DNA of 64,000 nucleotides from the NCBI GenBank assembly GCA_900552125.1, contig URYK01000006.1, positions 26,345 to 90,344 on the forward strand, in the 5' to 3' direction. A program made the translations under genes and the position numbers. Origin of the DNA: an uncultured Solobacterium sp. GTDB taxonomy: Bacteria; Bacillota_I; Bacilli_A; Erysipelotrichales; Erysipelotrichaceae. Shown in pieces: positions 43,268 to 52,204 of this stretch. The first letter of the stretch is position 1. Every line of letters starts with the position of its first letter. Under the pieces are notes generated by a model. It ran no database searches and had not been told where the DNA came from. It saw only the letters and a list, made by a program, of their open reading frames with translations.

Positions 43268-45298
43268 ATGAAAAAACGATGTTTTAATTGTATGAAAGAA
43301 TATGAGGAGCAATATGAGGTCTGTCCGCACTGTGGATATGTCGATGGCAGTCCGCCAGCAGAGGCCTATCATTTGGCTCCGGGAGAAATCTTAAATCATA
43401 AATATATTGTCGGAACGGCGATAGACAGTGGTGGATTTGGAATTATTTATCGTGCATGGGATGCACAGATGGAGCAGGTTGTTGCAATCAAAGAGTATTT
43501 TCCAAATGGGGTTGTCAGCCGTGTGCCGGGGCAAAACGATGTTATTGTCTATTCGGGAAAGAATCGGGAGGTTTTCCGTAAAGGTGTTGACCGCTTTTTG
43601 GTGGAAGCCCGGAATATGGCAGAGTTTTCCCAGCCAGATATCGTTGCCCTGTATGATTATTTTGAAGAAAATAATACTGCCTATATTGTAATGGAATACT
43701 TAGATGGTGTTTCTTTTAAGGAATATTTAAAGGAACGGGGCGGACGGATTCCAAGTGGAGAAGTGGTGGACATTACGCTTCATGTGCTTGCCGCTTTAGA
43801 GGAGATTCACAGCCACCATATTATTCACCGCGATATCAGCCCGGATAACGTTTTCCTTTGTTCCAATCACAGAGTAAAGGTCATTGATTTTGGAGCGGCC
43901 AGGTTTTCAAGCGGGGAGGAAAGCAGTAACTTTTCAACAATCGTAAAACCTGGTTATGCACCGGCGGAACAGTACCGAACCAAGAGCAGACAGGGCCCTT
44001 TTACAGATTTGTATGCGTTGGGAGCCTGCATGTATCAGGCAGCGACAGGAGAAAAGCCGCAGGAATCTTTAGCAAGGGCAATGCACGATGATTTAAGGCC
44101 GCCAAAAGAATTAAATCCTGAAGTGCCAGAGTACTTAAGTGATATTATTATGAAGGCGATGGCAATGGACGAAGATGAACGCTTCCAGAGTTCCGAAGAG
44201 TTTATGAAGGCATTAAAAGGCCATCAGATTGCTAAGACACCAGCAAAGAAAAAACCAAAGAAGAAAAGGAAAAAAGGAAATAGCGTTTTAAAAATGGCTG
44301 TTGCAGTCGTTCTTACATTGCTTCTTTGTGCAGGCGCTTTCTGGGGCATTACAAATCATACTCGTCTTGTAAAAATGGGATATAGCGGAAAAATTGAATT
44401 CTATGTGCCAGAAAGTAAAAAAGACTATTATGGAGAAGTAGTCAATGACTATAGTATTGATTATGATAAGGAAATCTCCATTGTTCCTGTAGCGGATGAA
44501 AAGTATAAGGAAACGGTACTTGAAAAGTTAGGAACGAAGGAGAGTCCGGCAATCTTTGTCAGTGATGATTTTTCACAAAAAGAATTAGCGGATGCAGAGG
44601 ACATGGAAAAATATGTTGTAGATGCGATAGAAGATCCTGAGGAGAATTTTTATTATCTAAATCAATATTACAAGAAAAAACAAGATGAAAAAAGAATGCC
44701 GTTATCTTTTAATGTCCCATTGATTCTTGAGAATCGTAATCTTGGGAAAGCGGTAAAAAAAGCAATAAATGATAGTTCGGAGTTTGCATTATCAGCTAAG
44801 GGGAAAAAAGCACAGACAGAGCTTTATCAGGTAAAAGATTCGGTAGTAGATTTATCTTCCGGCTTACATATTGATACAAAAAATAGTGTAAATAGCAAAA
44901 AGGGAATCCGAAAGTTTAAGAATGGAGAGGCTGCTTACTATATTACAGACTGGGCGGATTATCATAAAATTATCGAGAGTAAGAAATACATGGATCTTGA
45001 TATTTTGTATCCAGATAAATCTACAAAAATGAAAGTTGATTTTTCTGAATATATCAGTATTTCCAGCAAGATAAATGTACAGGCAAGAATGGAAGCAGAG
45101 GATTTTGTAATGTATATGGCATTAAATCAAAGTAAATATCTGATGAAGGAAGAAAGAGAAGACAGGCTTCCGTTAAATAAGGAAGCATTGAAAAGATTTT
45201 CAGAAACATGGACTATTAATCTTGCCTCTTCCCTGGAAAAAGATGATGGACGTGTCCAGTTTGAAAACTATCTTGATACCTGCGTTTTAGACAACTAA
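43268..45298 (+). CDS. Ser/Thr protein kinase with solute-binding-protein-like extracellular domain
   Basis: 676 residues, ATG after GTGGAGGAAAGC. Zinc ribbon CFNCMKEYEEQYEVCPHCG, kinase domain (about 45-310) with DSGGFGIIY, VAIKEYF, HRDISPDN, DFGAA and APAEQY. A basic stretch and membrane helix (about 338-360) follow. The extracellular 310 residues (GKIEFYVPESKKDYYGEVVNDYS, PAIFVSDDFSQ, FKNGEAAYYITDWADY, then a long helix-rich end) have the order of a type-1 solute-binding protein rather than PASTA. It probably senses a small molecule or peptide. The ectodomain call is by pattern. Confidence 0.8.
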   Translation: MKKRCFNCMKEYEEQYEVCPHCGYVDGSPPAEAYHLAPGEILNHKYIVGTAIDSGGFGIIYRAWDAQMEQVVAIKEYFPNGVVSRVPGQNDVIVYSGKNREVFRKGVDRFLVEARNMAEFSQPDIVALYDYFEENNTAYIVMEYLDGVSFKEYLKERGGRIPSGEVVDITLHVLAALEEIHSHHIIHRDISPDNVFLCSNHRVKVIDFGAARFSSGEESSNFSTIVKPGYAPAEQYRTKSRQGPFTDLYALGACMYQAATGEKPQESLARAMHDDLRPPKELNPEVPEYLSDIIMKAMAMDEDERFQSSEEFMKALKGHQIAKTPAKKKPKKKRKKGNSVLKMAVAVVLTLLLCAGAFWGITNHTRLVKMGYSGKIEFYVPESKKDYYGEVVNDYSIDYDKEISIVPVADEKYKETVLEKLGTKESPAIFVSDDFSQKELADAEDMEKYVVDAIEDPEENFYYLNQYYKKKQDEKRMPLSFNVPLILENRNLGKAVKKAINDSSEFALSAKGKKAQTELYQVKDSVVDLSSGLHIDTKNSVNSKKGIRKFKNGEAAYYITDWADYHKIIESKKYMDLDILYPDKSTKMKVDFSEYISISSKINVQARMEAEDFVMYMALNQSKYLMKEEREDRLPLNKEALKRFSETWTINLASSLEKDDGRVQFENYLDTCVLDN

Positions 45299-45395
45299 AT
45301 TTTTACAGATATCAGATGTGAAAAAATATTCTGCGTTATTTGACGGAAAGTCAATGAGATGCACACTAGAAAGCAAAAGAGGAGATGGAGGGAAA

Positions 45396-46547
45396 ATGAA
45401 GAATAAAAAAGAGGGATTATTTATACAGTGTATTGTATGTTCACTGTTGCCGCTGATTACATTATTTATTCCTTATTTAAAGTTTGGTATTTCTGTGCCA
45501 TTACTTGGAAAAGTCATGGAACAACTGACAGGAATGGATTTACTAAAAGTTATGGGAAATGTAAATAATCTGGCTAACTCAGAGCTGGCAGACTATTTAG
45601 GAAGTGACTTTTTTTCGGGGATAAAAACATATATTATTTTGATGGTACTTGTGATTTTTGTGATTCCGCTAATATTATTTATTGCTTCTGCAGTGATGCA
45701 TGGTCTGGCAATGAAAAGCGGGCAGTTTACAAAGACACTTGCTATCATGCCGGGACTTGCCTTAATTTTTAGTGCAGGCGGCCTCTTATTATGCCAGGCT
45801 ATTATTAAGTCAAAAATTAAGGATGCCATGTCCACATTGGCAGATGTGTCGGGGGATTTATCTAGTCTCTTTGGAGACTCTGTAAGTAATTCTGTTTCTT
45901 CCATGATAAAGTTCCAGGGAGAGATTGGCTTTTGGTTACTTGTCATTATTGCTATTGTACTAGTTGTAGAAGACTTGGTTCTTTCTTCGAAAGAAGGCGT
46001 ATCAGGACAGATGCAAAAAACAGATCCGTTTGTAGAAGATGCCATTTACGCACAAAAAAGACAAGGTTCCTCGGTATCTGTACAGACACCAAAACGCCCG
46101 ATTACAACATGGTCTGACTCAGATGCATTTAAAAATCCAATTTATACAAAGACTCCAGGTGGGGCAGGACCACAGCCATCCAATACACCAAAGAAGAGAA
46201 CAACGACGATGACGGGAGAAGTTACACAAAAATCCCAAGTGCCTTCGGGCATGATTATTGGCATCCGCGGGGAATATAATGGGGCGCAAATCCAGATCTT
46301 TAATGGTGAGAAAATTTATATTGGAAGAAGTAGTGAGTCAAATCTTGTCTTATCCAATAAAAAGGCAAGCCGGAAACACTGCAGTATCGCCTATGATGCC
46401 AAAGAAGATAAATACAGTATTGTAAACTATTCTTCCAATGGAACCTATTTAAATGGCGGACAGCTTTTAGAAAGAGAGAAAGTTTATCATCTGCCACATG
46501 GAACGACATTCCGTGTCACAAAGGAAGATGAGTTTAAAGTATTATAA
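45396..46547 (+). CDS. Membrane protein with C-terminal FHA domain
   Basis: 383 residues from the ATG at 45396 after ATGGAGGGAAA; the longer upstream frame is discarded. Four membrane helices lie within the first 195 residues (IVCSLLPLITLFIPYL, YIILMVLVIFVIPLILFI, IMPGLALIFSAGGLLLC, WLLVIIAIVLVVEDLVL). A Pro/Thr-rich linker leads to an FHA domain (about 285-383: IYIGRSSESNLVLSNKKASRKHC, SSNGTYLNG) with all phosphothreonine-binding residues. Resembles the FHA membrane protein at 32 kb in concept, with domain order reversed. Confidence 0.75.
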   Translation: MKNKKEGLFIQCIVCSLLPLITLFIPYLKFGISVPLLGKVMEQLTGMDLLKVMGNVNNLANSELADYLGSDFFSGIKTYIILMVLVIFVIPLILFIASAVMHGLAMKSGQFTKTLAIMPGLALIFSAGGLLLCQAIIKSKIKDAMSTLADVSGDLSSLFGDSVSNSVSSMIKFQGEIGFWLLVIIAIVLVVEDLVLSSKEGVSGQMQKTDPFVEDAIYAQKRQGSSVSVQTPKRPITTWSDSDAFKNPIYTKTPGGAGPQPSNTPKKRTTTMTGEVTQKSQVPSGMIIGIRGEYNGAQIQIFNGEKIYIGRSSESNLVLSNKKASRKHCSIAYDAKEDKYSIVNYSSNGTYLNGGQLLEREKVYHLPHGTTFRVTKEDEFKVL

Positions 46548-46571
46548 AAAGGGAACAAGCAGGAGAGGAAT

Positions 46572-48917
46572 ATGGAAGAGACATACACACAAGCAATAGA
46601 CGTAAGACAGTATAAGAGGAGCGGAACACATCTGAATCTGTTAGTAGTCAGTAAGAAAGAGGGATTGTCAGAGATTCCGCTAGAGGAATTTCATAAAGAC
46701 AGAATTTTTGTCGGAAGGGATGCTTCAAAATGTGGCATTGCTTTAGATTCTAAAATTGTTTCCAGTGTACATGCAAAAATCAAAATAGAAAATGGTGCGA
46801 TTTATTTTGCAGATTTAGGAAGTACAAATGGTACCTATATTATGCGTAGCGGAAGTTATGTCCGCATGAAGGAAAATCGTTATGTAGGCCCGTTAAAAGA
46901 GGGAATGATGTTTCTTCTTGGCGGAAAGGGCAAAAAAAACAATGACCCGGAAAACGAAGCGATTTTATTTATTGTGACCAGTGCCGATAATGCAAACTCA
47001 TGGAAAAAATATCCGCTCTTTGATGAGGAATATGTGATTGGTAAAGATAAAGACTGTGATATTGTTTTTAATCATCCGGCAGTATCTCACCACCACGCAA
47101 GAGTTTATAAGAGGGGACATCAATTTTTTGTAGAAGATCTTAACAGTACAAACGGTGTATTCGTTAACGGTGTTGCGGTAAGAGGTACAAAAGAAATTCA
47201 TGAAAAGGATACGATTCAGATTGGATTACAGCTTATTGTGTTTAGTTGTGAGACGTTAATCTGTAAGACAGAAACAGAAGGTATCCAGCTTACGATGTGT
47301 GACCTTGTGAAAAAGGTAGATGGTGGAAAGAAGACGATTCTTTCCGATGTAAACTGCACAATAGAAAGCAATGAATTTGTTGCGATTGTCGGTGGTTCCG
47401 GTGCAGGAAAGTCCACGTTATTAAAAACACTTGGCGGATATGACAAGTTTTATGAGGGAGATGTTTTTTATAACGGTATTTCCTTAAAACGTCATTATAA
47501 TGTCTTAAAAAACATTATTGGATATGTGCCGCAGGAAGATATTGTTTTTGAGAATCTTACATTAAAAAAGATGCTCTATTATACTGCGAAAATGAAAATG
47601 CCGGATAATACATCTATGCAGGAAATAGAGGATCGTATTCAGGAAGTACTTCGTCTGATTGAGTTAACGGAACATCAGAATACCATGATAAAAAACTTGA
47701 GCGGTGGTCAGAAAAAGAGAGCGAGTATCGCCGTAGAACTTCTGGCAGACCCAGGTATGTTTTTCTTAGATGAGCCGACTTCCGGTCTTGACCCGGGAAC
47801 GGAACAAAAACTGATGCGAGTCTTGAACCGTCTTTCAAAAACACAGGGAAAAACAATCGTAATGGTAACCCATACTACACAAAGTCTGGATTTATGTGAT
47901 AAAATTATTTTTATGGGTAAAAAAGGCCGTCTTGCGTTTATGGGAACACCGGAAGAAGCGAAAATGTTCTTTGGAACAGAGAGTCTCATTGAGATTTATA
48001 ATCTCTTAGAAGAAGATACCGAAAGCTGGGCAGGACAGTTTGACCGGTTTAATCCAATTCCGGAAATTCCACAGATGCAGGAAGAAAGTGTGGAAAAACC
48101 AAAACGAAAGTCTGCAATAAAGCAGCTTTTTACACTGACAAAGCGTTATGGAGAACTGGTAAAGAATGACTTGCCGCGACTGGGACTTTTAATGATACAG
48201 CCAATTCTTATTGCAATTCTTATAAAAGTCGTTGCGAGTGATGATGTCTTTGATATTTATGAGCCAACACAGCAGATATTATTTACCTTTAGCTGTTCTG
48301 GTATCTGGATTGGTATTTTTAATACCATACAGGAAGTTTGTAAGGAGAGGGCGATTGTAAAGCGAGAATATATGTCAAACCTTAGACTGACTACCTATAT
48401 TCTTTCGAAATATGCGATTCAGCTTTTGATTTCTCTCGCACAGACATTTATTTTTGTAGGATTATTTAGCGTGCTTATGGGAAATCTCCCTTCAAGTGGT
48501 GTAAAGACATCCTGTTTTGCGGAAGTATTTATTACGATGTGGCTTACCATTTATTCTTCTTCTGCATTGGGACTTCTCGTATCTTCCATTATGAAAAACG
48601 GAGACAGAGCGATGGCAGTCAGTCCGTTCCTGTTAATTATCCAGCTTCTTTTCTCCGGGATTTTATTCCCGTTAAAAGGAGCATCCGAGATTATTTCTTA
48701 CTTTACGGTCAGCAGATGGTCCGTAGAGGCATTAGGAAATGTAGTAGATCTCAATGGATTAAAACATAAATATCAGCAGATTCATTATAAACCAGACGAT
48801 ATGTTTTTACATAATTGGCCGCATTTATCCCATACATGGCTGATTTTAGTAGCATTTATTGTTGTATTAGCTGTTTTAAGTATCATTTGTCTTAGAAATG
48901 TCTCAAAAGACAGATAG
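46572..48917 (+). CDS. ABC transporter with two N-terminal FHA domains (Rv1747-like)
   Basis: 781 residues, ATG after AGGAGAGGAA. FHA1 (about 30-130: FVGRDASKCGIALD, VSSVHAK, STNGTYI) and FHA2 (about 145-240: VIGKDKDCDIVFN, VSHHHARV, STNGVFVNG). The ATPase domain (about 245-470) has Walker A GGSGAGKS, signature LSGGQKKR and Walker B FFLDEPTSGLD. An ABCG-type membrane domain with six helices (about 535-781) follows. The same domain order is found in Mycobacterium tuberculosis Rv1747, which is controlled by Ser/Thr kinase phosphorylation and FHA binding. Here it is the obvious effector of the kinases; exported substrate unknown. Confidence 0.9.
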   Translation: MEETYTQAIDVRQYKRSGTHLNLLVVSKKEGLSEIPLEEFHKDRIFVGRDASKCGIALDSKIVSSVHAKIKIENGAIYFADLGSTNGTYIMRSGSYVRMKENRYVGPLKEGMMFLLGGKGKKNNDPENEAILFIVTSADNANSWKKYPLFDEEYVIGKDKDCDIVFNHPAVSHHHARVYKRGHQFFVEDLNSTNGVFVNGVAVRGTKEIHEKDTIQIGLQLIVFSCETLICKTETEGIQLTMCDLVKKVDGGKKTILSDVNCTIESNEFVAIVGGSGAGKSTLLKTLGGYDKFYEGDVFYNGISLKRHYNVLKNIIGYVPQEDIVFENLTLKKMLYYTAKMKMPDNTSMQEIEDRIQEVLRLIELTEHQNTMIKNLSGGQKKRASIAVELLADPGMFFLDEPTSGLDPGTEQKLMRVLNRLSKTQGKTIVMVTHTTQSLDLCDKIIFMGKKGRLAFMGTPEEAKMFFGTESLIEIYNLLEEDTESWAGQFDRFNPIPEIPQMQEESVEKPKRKSAIKQLFTLTKRYGELVKNDLPRLGLLMIQPILIAILIKVVASDDVFDIYEPTQQILFTFSCSGIWIGIFNTIQEVCKERAIVKREYMSNLRLTTYILSKYAIQLLISLAQTFIFVGLFSVLMGNLPSSGVKTSCFAEVFITMWLTIYSSSALGLLVSSIMKNGDRAMAVSPFLLIIQLLFSGILFPLKGASEIISYFTVSRWSVEALGNVVDLNGLKHKYQQIHYKPDDMFLHNWPHLSHTWLILVAFIVVLAVLSIICLRNVSKDR

Positions 48918-48945
48918 ATGGAAAACGAGAAAGGCAGGAAGTTTT

Positions 48946-49677
48946 ATGTTTACTTATGCAGTATTATCAGAAGTAGGAGAACGTGAGATTAATGAGGACA
49001 GCGTAGGCTTTGCCCCTGTGGGAAAAGATATTGGAATAGTCATTTTAGCAGACGGACTTGGCGGACATGGACGGGGGGAAGATGCCTCTGCACTTGTTAC
49101 CACAGCTTCAAAAGAAGTGTTCCGTTATTATTATAACCAAAAAGACTGTTTAGAGCGCTGTTTTATGGAAAGTCAGAAGCGCCTTATGAAAAAGCAGGCC
49201 GATGAGAATGCCAGACAGGATTTAAAAACAACGCTGGTATTGCTGCGAATTGTAAACGGTTATGTGCAGTGGGGCCATGTCGGTGATTCCAGATTATATT
49301 ATTTTAAAAATGGAAAAATCGTAAAAAGAACATTAGATCACAGTGTACCACAGATGTTAGTAGCAGCAGGAGAAATTGATGAGAAAGAGATTCGTCACCA
49401 TCCAGACAGAAACCGTCTGGTACGGGTAATGGGAATGGAATGGGATGAACCAAAATATCAGGTGAGCGAACCGATGCCAGAAGAGCCGGGACAGGCATTT
49501 TTGCTTTGTTCGGATGGATTTTGGGAAAATATCGAGGAAGAACAGATGGAAGCCTGTCTTCAAAAATCCGCCAATCCCCATGAGTGGTTAGAGCGCATGG
49601 AGAAAATCGTAGTAAAAAACGGACGTGGAACAAACATGGATAATTATTCAGCTATTGTTGTGTTTGCAGGCGTTTAA
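48946..49677 (+). CDS. PP2C-type Ser/Thr protein phosphatase
   Basis: 243 residues from the ATG at 48946 (GGCAGGAAG before it; an ATG at 48898 overlaps the ABC gene without a ribosome site). Metal-site motifs EREINEDSVG, VILADGLGGHGRGE, GHVGDSRLYYF, LCSDGFWENI and MDNYSAIVV define the PppA/Stp-like PP2C fold. Soluble. It should reverse phosphorylation by the cluster kinases. Confidence 0.9.
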   Translation: MFTYAVLSEVGEREINEDSVGFAPVGKDIGIVILADGLGGHGRGEDASALVTTASKEVFRYYYNQKDCLERCFMESQKRLMKKQADENARQDLKTTLVLLRIVNGYVQWGHVGDSRLYYFKNGKIVKRTLDHSVPQMLVAAGEIDEKEIRHHPDRNRLVRVMGMEWDEPKYQVSEPMPEEPGQAFLLCSDGFWENIEEEQMEACLQKSANPHEWLERMEKIVVKNGRGTNMDNYSAIVVFAGV

Positions 49678-49707
49678 GATAAAGGAAAAAAGAGGCAGAG
49701 AGGAAAA

Positions 49708-50458
49708 ATGAGCAGATTGGTAAAATGTGAAAATGGACATTTTTATGATGCAGATAAATATGCGAAATGTCCAAATTGCAGCAGAGGGGCCGGCCCTAAA
49801 AAAGATGTTGTAATGGAGGGTGGTATTTCAACAGATCTTGATGATGTAAAGACCGTTGCCATGAATATAAGAGGTAACATAAAAAGTGGAAGATCTGTCC
49901 GTATTCCTAAGGTAAGTGGACGTACAGTAAAGCCATCGAATGAGATTCTTGCAAAAGAAGAACAAAGAATGAGGGAATTGCAGGAAAAGATTAAGGCGAT
50001 GGCAAAGGAATATGGAATTGAAACAAAAGTTAAATTTCTTGGTTTGAGAGAAGATATTCCGCAATTATGATAATGATAAAACGGTTGCAGTTCATGTTTT
50101 TGAGAACGGGATTGAGCCGGTAGTCGGCTGGCTTGTCTGTGTAAATGGAGAGGAAAAGGGTCGTGATTATCGTCTGATCAGGGGAAGAAACCGTATTGGA
50201 AGAGATTCTGATATGGATGTTACTATCCGAAAAGATCAGAAAGTGACAAGAGAGGAACATTGTTCCGTGGTATATGATGAGAAGTCTAACCTTACTTTCC
50301 TTGTACCAGGGAATGGAACTCTTACTTACTATAAAGGAGAGATGCTTCGCCAGCCACAACAGCTTTGTAGCGGAGATGCAGTAGAAATCGGAGAGACAAA
50401 GTTTATATTTATCAGCTTTTGTGAAGGAGAAAGAGTATGGAAAAACGAAGAGGAATAA
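49708..50458 (+). pseudogene. Zinc-ribbon/FHA protein split by a frameshift
   Basis: Frame 1 (49708-50070) encodes a zinc ribbon (CENGHFYDADKYAKCPNC), a Lys/Ser linker and a coiled segment, and stops at TGA. The next frame, open from just before that stop, continues NYDNDKTVAVHVFENG, PVVGWLVCVNGEEKGRDYRL and an FHA domain (RGRNRIGRDSDMDVTI, VTREEHCSVVY) to TAA at 50458. The intact paralogue at 54517 has the same order, including PVVGWLVC, so a single indel near 50040-50070 has split this gene. No start codon is available for the FHA half. Pseudogene, sequencing error or frameshift site. Confidence 0.7.
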
Positions 50459-52200
50459 AGGTTCTTCTTTTTCTGTTAGCTTTTGTTGGATGTTTTTCTT
50501 TGCTGCCACAGCAATTGTGGGCAAAGTCAAAGGAAATGACGATATCTCAGGCAGATGTGTATCTGCCAGATATCAGTGTTTATATGGAGACAGCCGATGG
50601 AAAAGCCTGTGGAAAAGATGAAGTAAAAGCAAAGATAAGTGATACGGGTGTAAGCCTTACTGTGAAATCTTCGGATATTTTTTCCGATACAGACAGAGGC
50701 ATTTATTATCATGTACTGTTAGACATTTCGACATCCATTCGTGCGGATCAGTTTGATGCGATGAAGAAGTCGATTCTGGCTCTTAAGAAGAAGATTCGGA
50801 AAAAAGACCGTTTATCCGTGATTACTTTTGGAAAAGAAGTAAAGGAAGCGGCAGATGGCAACAGCAGCTACGGGGAATTAAGCAAAGTTCTATCTAAAAT
50901 CAAACAGGAAAAGGGAACGCATTTATACGAAGGAATCAATACGATTACCGAGCAGGTAAACGCACAAAAAGATAAAGAGATAAAAAAGGAAGTAAAGGCA
51001 GAGAATTCCATGCGTAATATTGGAATTATCCTTACGGACTGGCAGGAAATTAAGGATGCCGGTGGAATCACTTCGCAGGAAGAATCTTTAAAATCCTTGC
51101 AGGAAACAGGGACTCCTTTATATGGCTTTTGTTTAAAAACAGCAAAAGACACCCTTCAGGATGATATGGGAGCGTTCCTTCGAAAAACAGGAGGAAGTTT
51201 TCAGATATTTAATGAGGGAAAGAAAGATACCCAGCTTACGGATTTAAATAAAGAGCGTTTGAAAGATAATGTATTACTCATCCATTCTTCTTCAAATAAA
51301 ACCTATGATGAAGAAAAGGTTTTGGAATTAGAAGCTGGAGAGGAGACAGTAAAAAAGGAACATTTATATTTAAATCGTGCACAGAGCGATTCAAAAAAGC
51401 CAACGATTACTTCGGTAAAACAAAAAGGGAAAGATGCAAAGACAATCGTGGTTACCTTTAGTGAAGATGTGTTATCAGCGGATAATAAGAATAATTATTC
51501 TATTTTGAGAGGTGGAAAACACACCTATACTGTTTCAGAGGCGACCTATACATCAGATAATGAAAAGTATCAGGCGAAACTGGTTCTTAATGATAAGCTT
51601 GTAAAGGGAAAGTATACTGTAGAGACACACAATATTGTAGATAATACGAATGAGGAGAATCCTTTAGATACTTCCTGGAGTGGAGAATTAGATGGTGAGG
51701 GTGCTTTTAAAGCTTTTTATACAAGTCTTGGAAAGTTCTGGGCAATTATACTGGCAGTCATCGTGTTTGCAGTACTTCTTGGAATCTATCTTTATATACG
51801 AAAACACAGAGGAATTATGGTTGTACAGGACAAGATGGTTCTCGGCGATAAAATGGAGCAAAAAAAGCATATAAAAAGTGACCAATCTACGACAAAAAAT
51901 GTTATACTTTCTGTAAGTGGCATTGCCGCAGATGAAAAAGAGATGGCGGTTCAGATTAATGGAAGCATTATTATCGGAAGAGCAAGTTTTTGCGACATTT
52001 ATTTTGATGATCTTAAGATGTCTGGACAGCATTTTGCACTTTTAGTACAAAATGGAGGTATCTTTTTGAGTGACTTAAATTCTACAAATGGAACATTTGT
52101 GGATGGAAAGCCCGTTGAGGCAGGCCCGGAAGTAACGGTACCTGTAGCCAATGGAAGTACCATTGAAGCGGGAAGTGTTACCTTTGTAATAAGGTGGTGA
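50437..52200 (+). CDS. Exported VWA-domain protein with Ig-like region and cytoplasmic FHA domain
   Basis: 587 residues, ATG after GAAGGAGAAA, overlapping the previous frame by 22 bases. Signal peptide (1-30). VWA domain (about 85-300) with an intact metal-ion site DISTS, then a region with an Ig-like segment (PTITSVKQKGKDAKTIVVTFSEDV). One membrane helix (about 436-456), then a cytoplasmic FHA domain (about 490-587: IIGRASFCDIYFDD, MSGQHFALL, STNGTFVDG). Ligand binding outside and phosphothreonine binding inside would let it report extracellular state to the kinases. Confidence 0.8.
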   Translation: MEKRRGIKVLLFLLAFVGCFSLLPQQLWAKSKEMTISQADVYLPDISVYMETADGKACGKDEVKAKISDTGVSLTVKSSDIFSDTDRGIYYHVLLDISTSIRADQFDAMKKSILALKKKIRKKDRLSVITFGKEVKEAADGNSSYGELSKVLSKIKQEKGTHLYEGINTITEQVNAQKDKEIKKEVKAENSMRNIGIILTDWQEIKDAGGITSQEESLKSLQETGTPLYGFCLKTAKDTLQDDMGAFLRKTGGSFQIFNEGKKDTQLTDLNKERLKDNVLLIHSSSNKTYDEEKVLELEAGEETVKKEHLYLNRAQSDSKKPTITSVKQKGKDAKTIVVTFSEDVLSADNKNNYSILRGGKHTYTVSEATYTSDNEKYQAKLVLNDKLVKGKYTVETHNIVDNTNEENPLDTSWSGELDGEGAFKAFYTSLGKFWAIILAVIVFAVLLGIYLYIRKHRGIMVVQDKMVLGDKMEQKKHIKSDQSTTKNVILSVSGIAADEKEMAVQINGSIIIGRASFCDIYFDDLKMSGQHFALLVQNGGIFLSDLNSTNGTFVDGKPVEAGPEVTVPVANGSTIEAGSVTFVIRW

Positions 52201-52204
52201 AACG

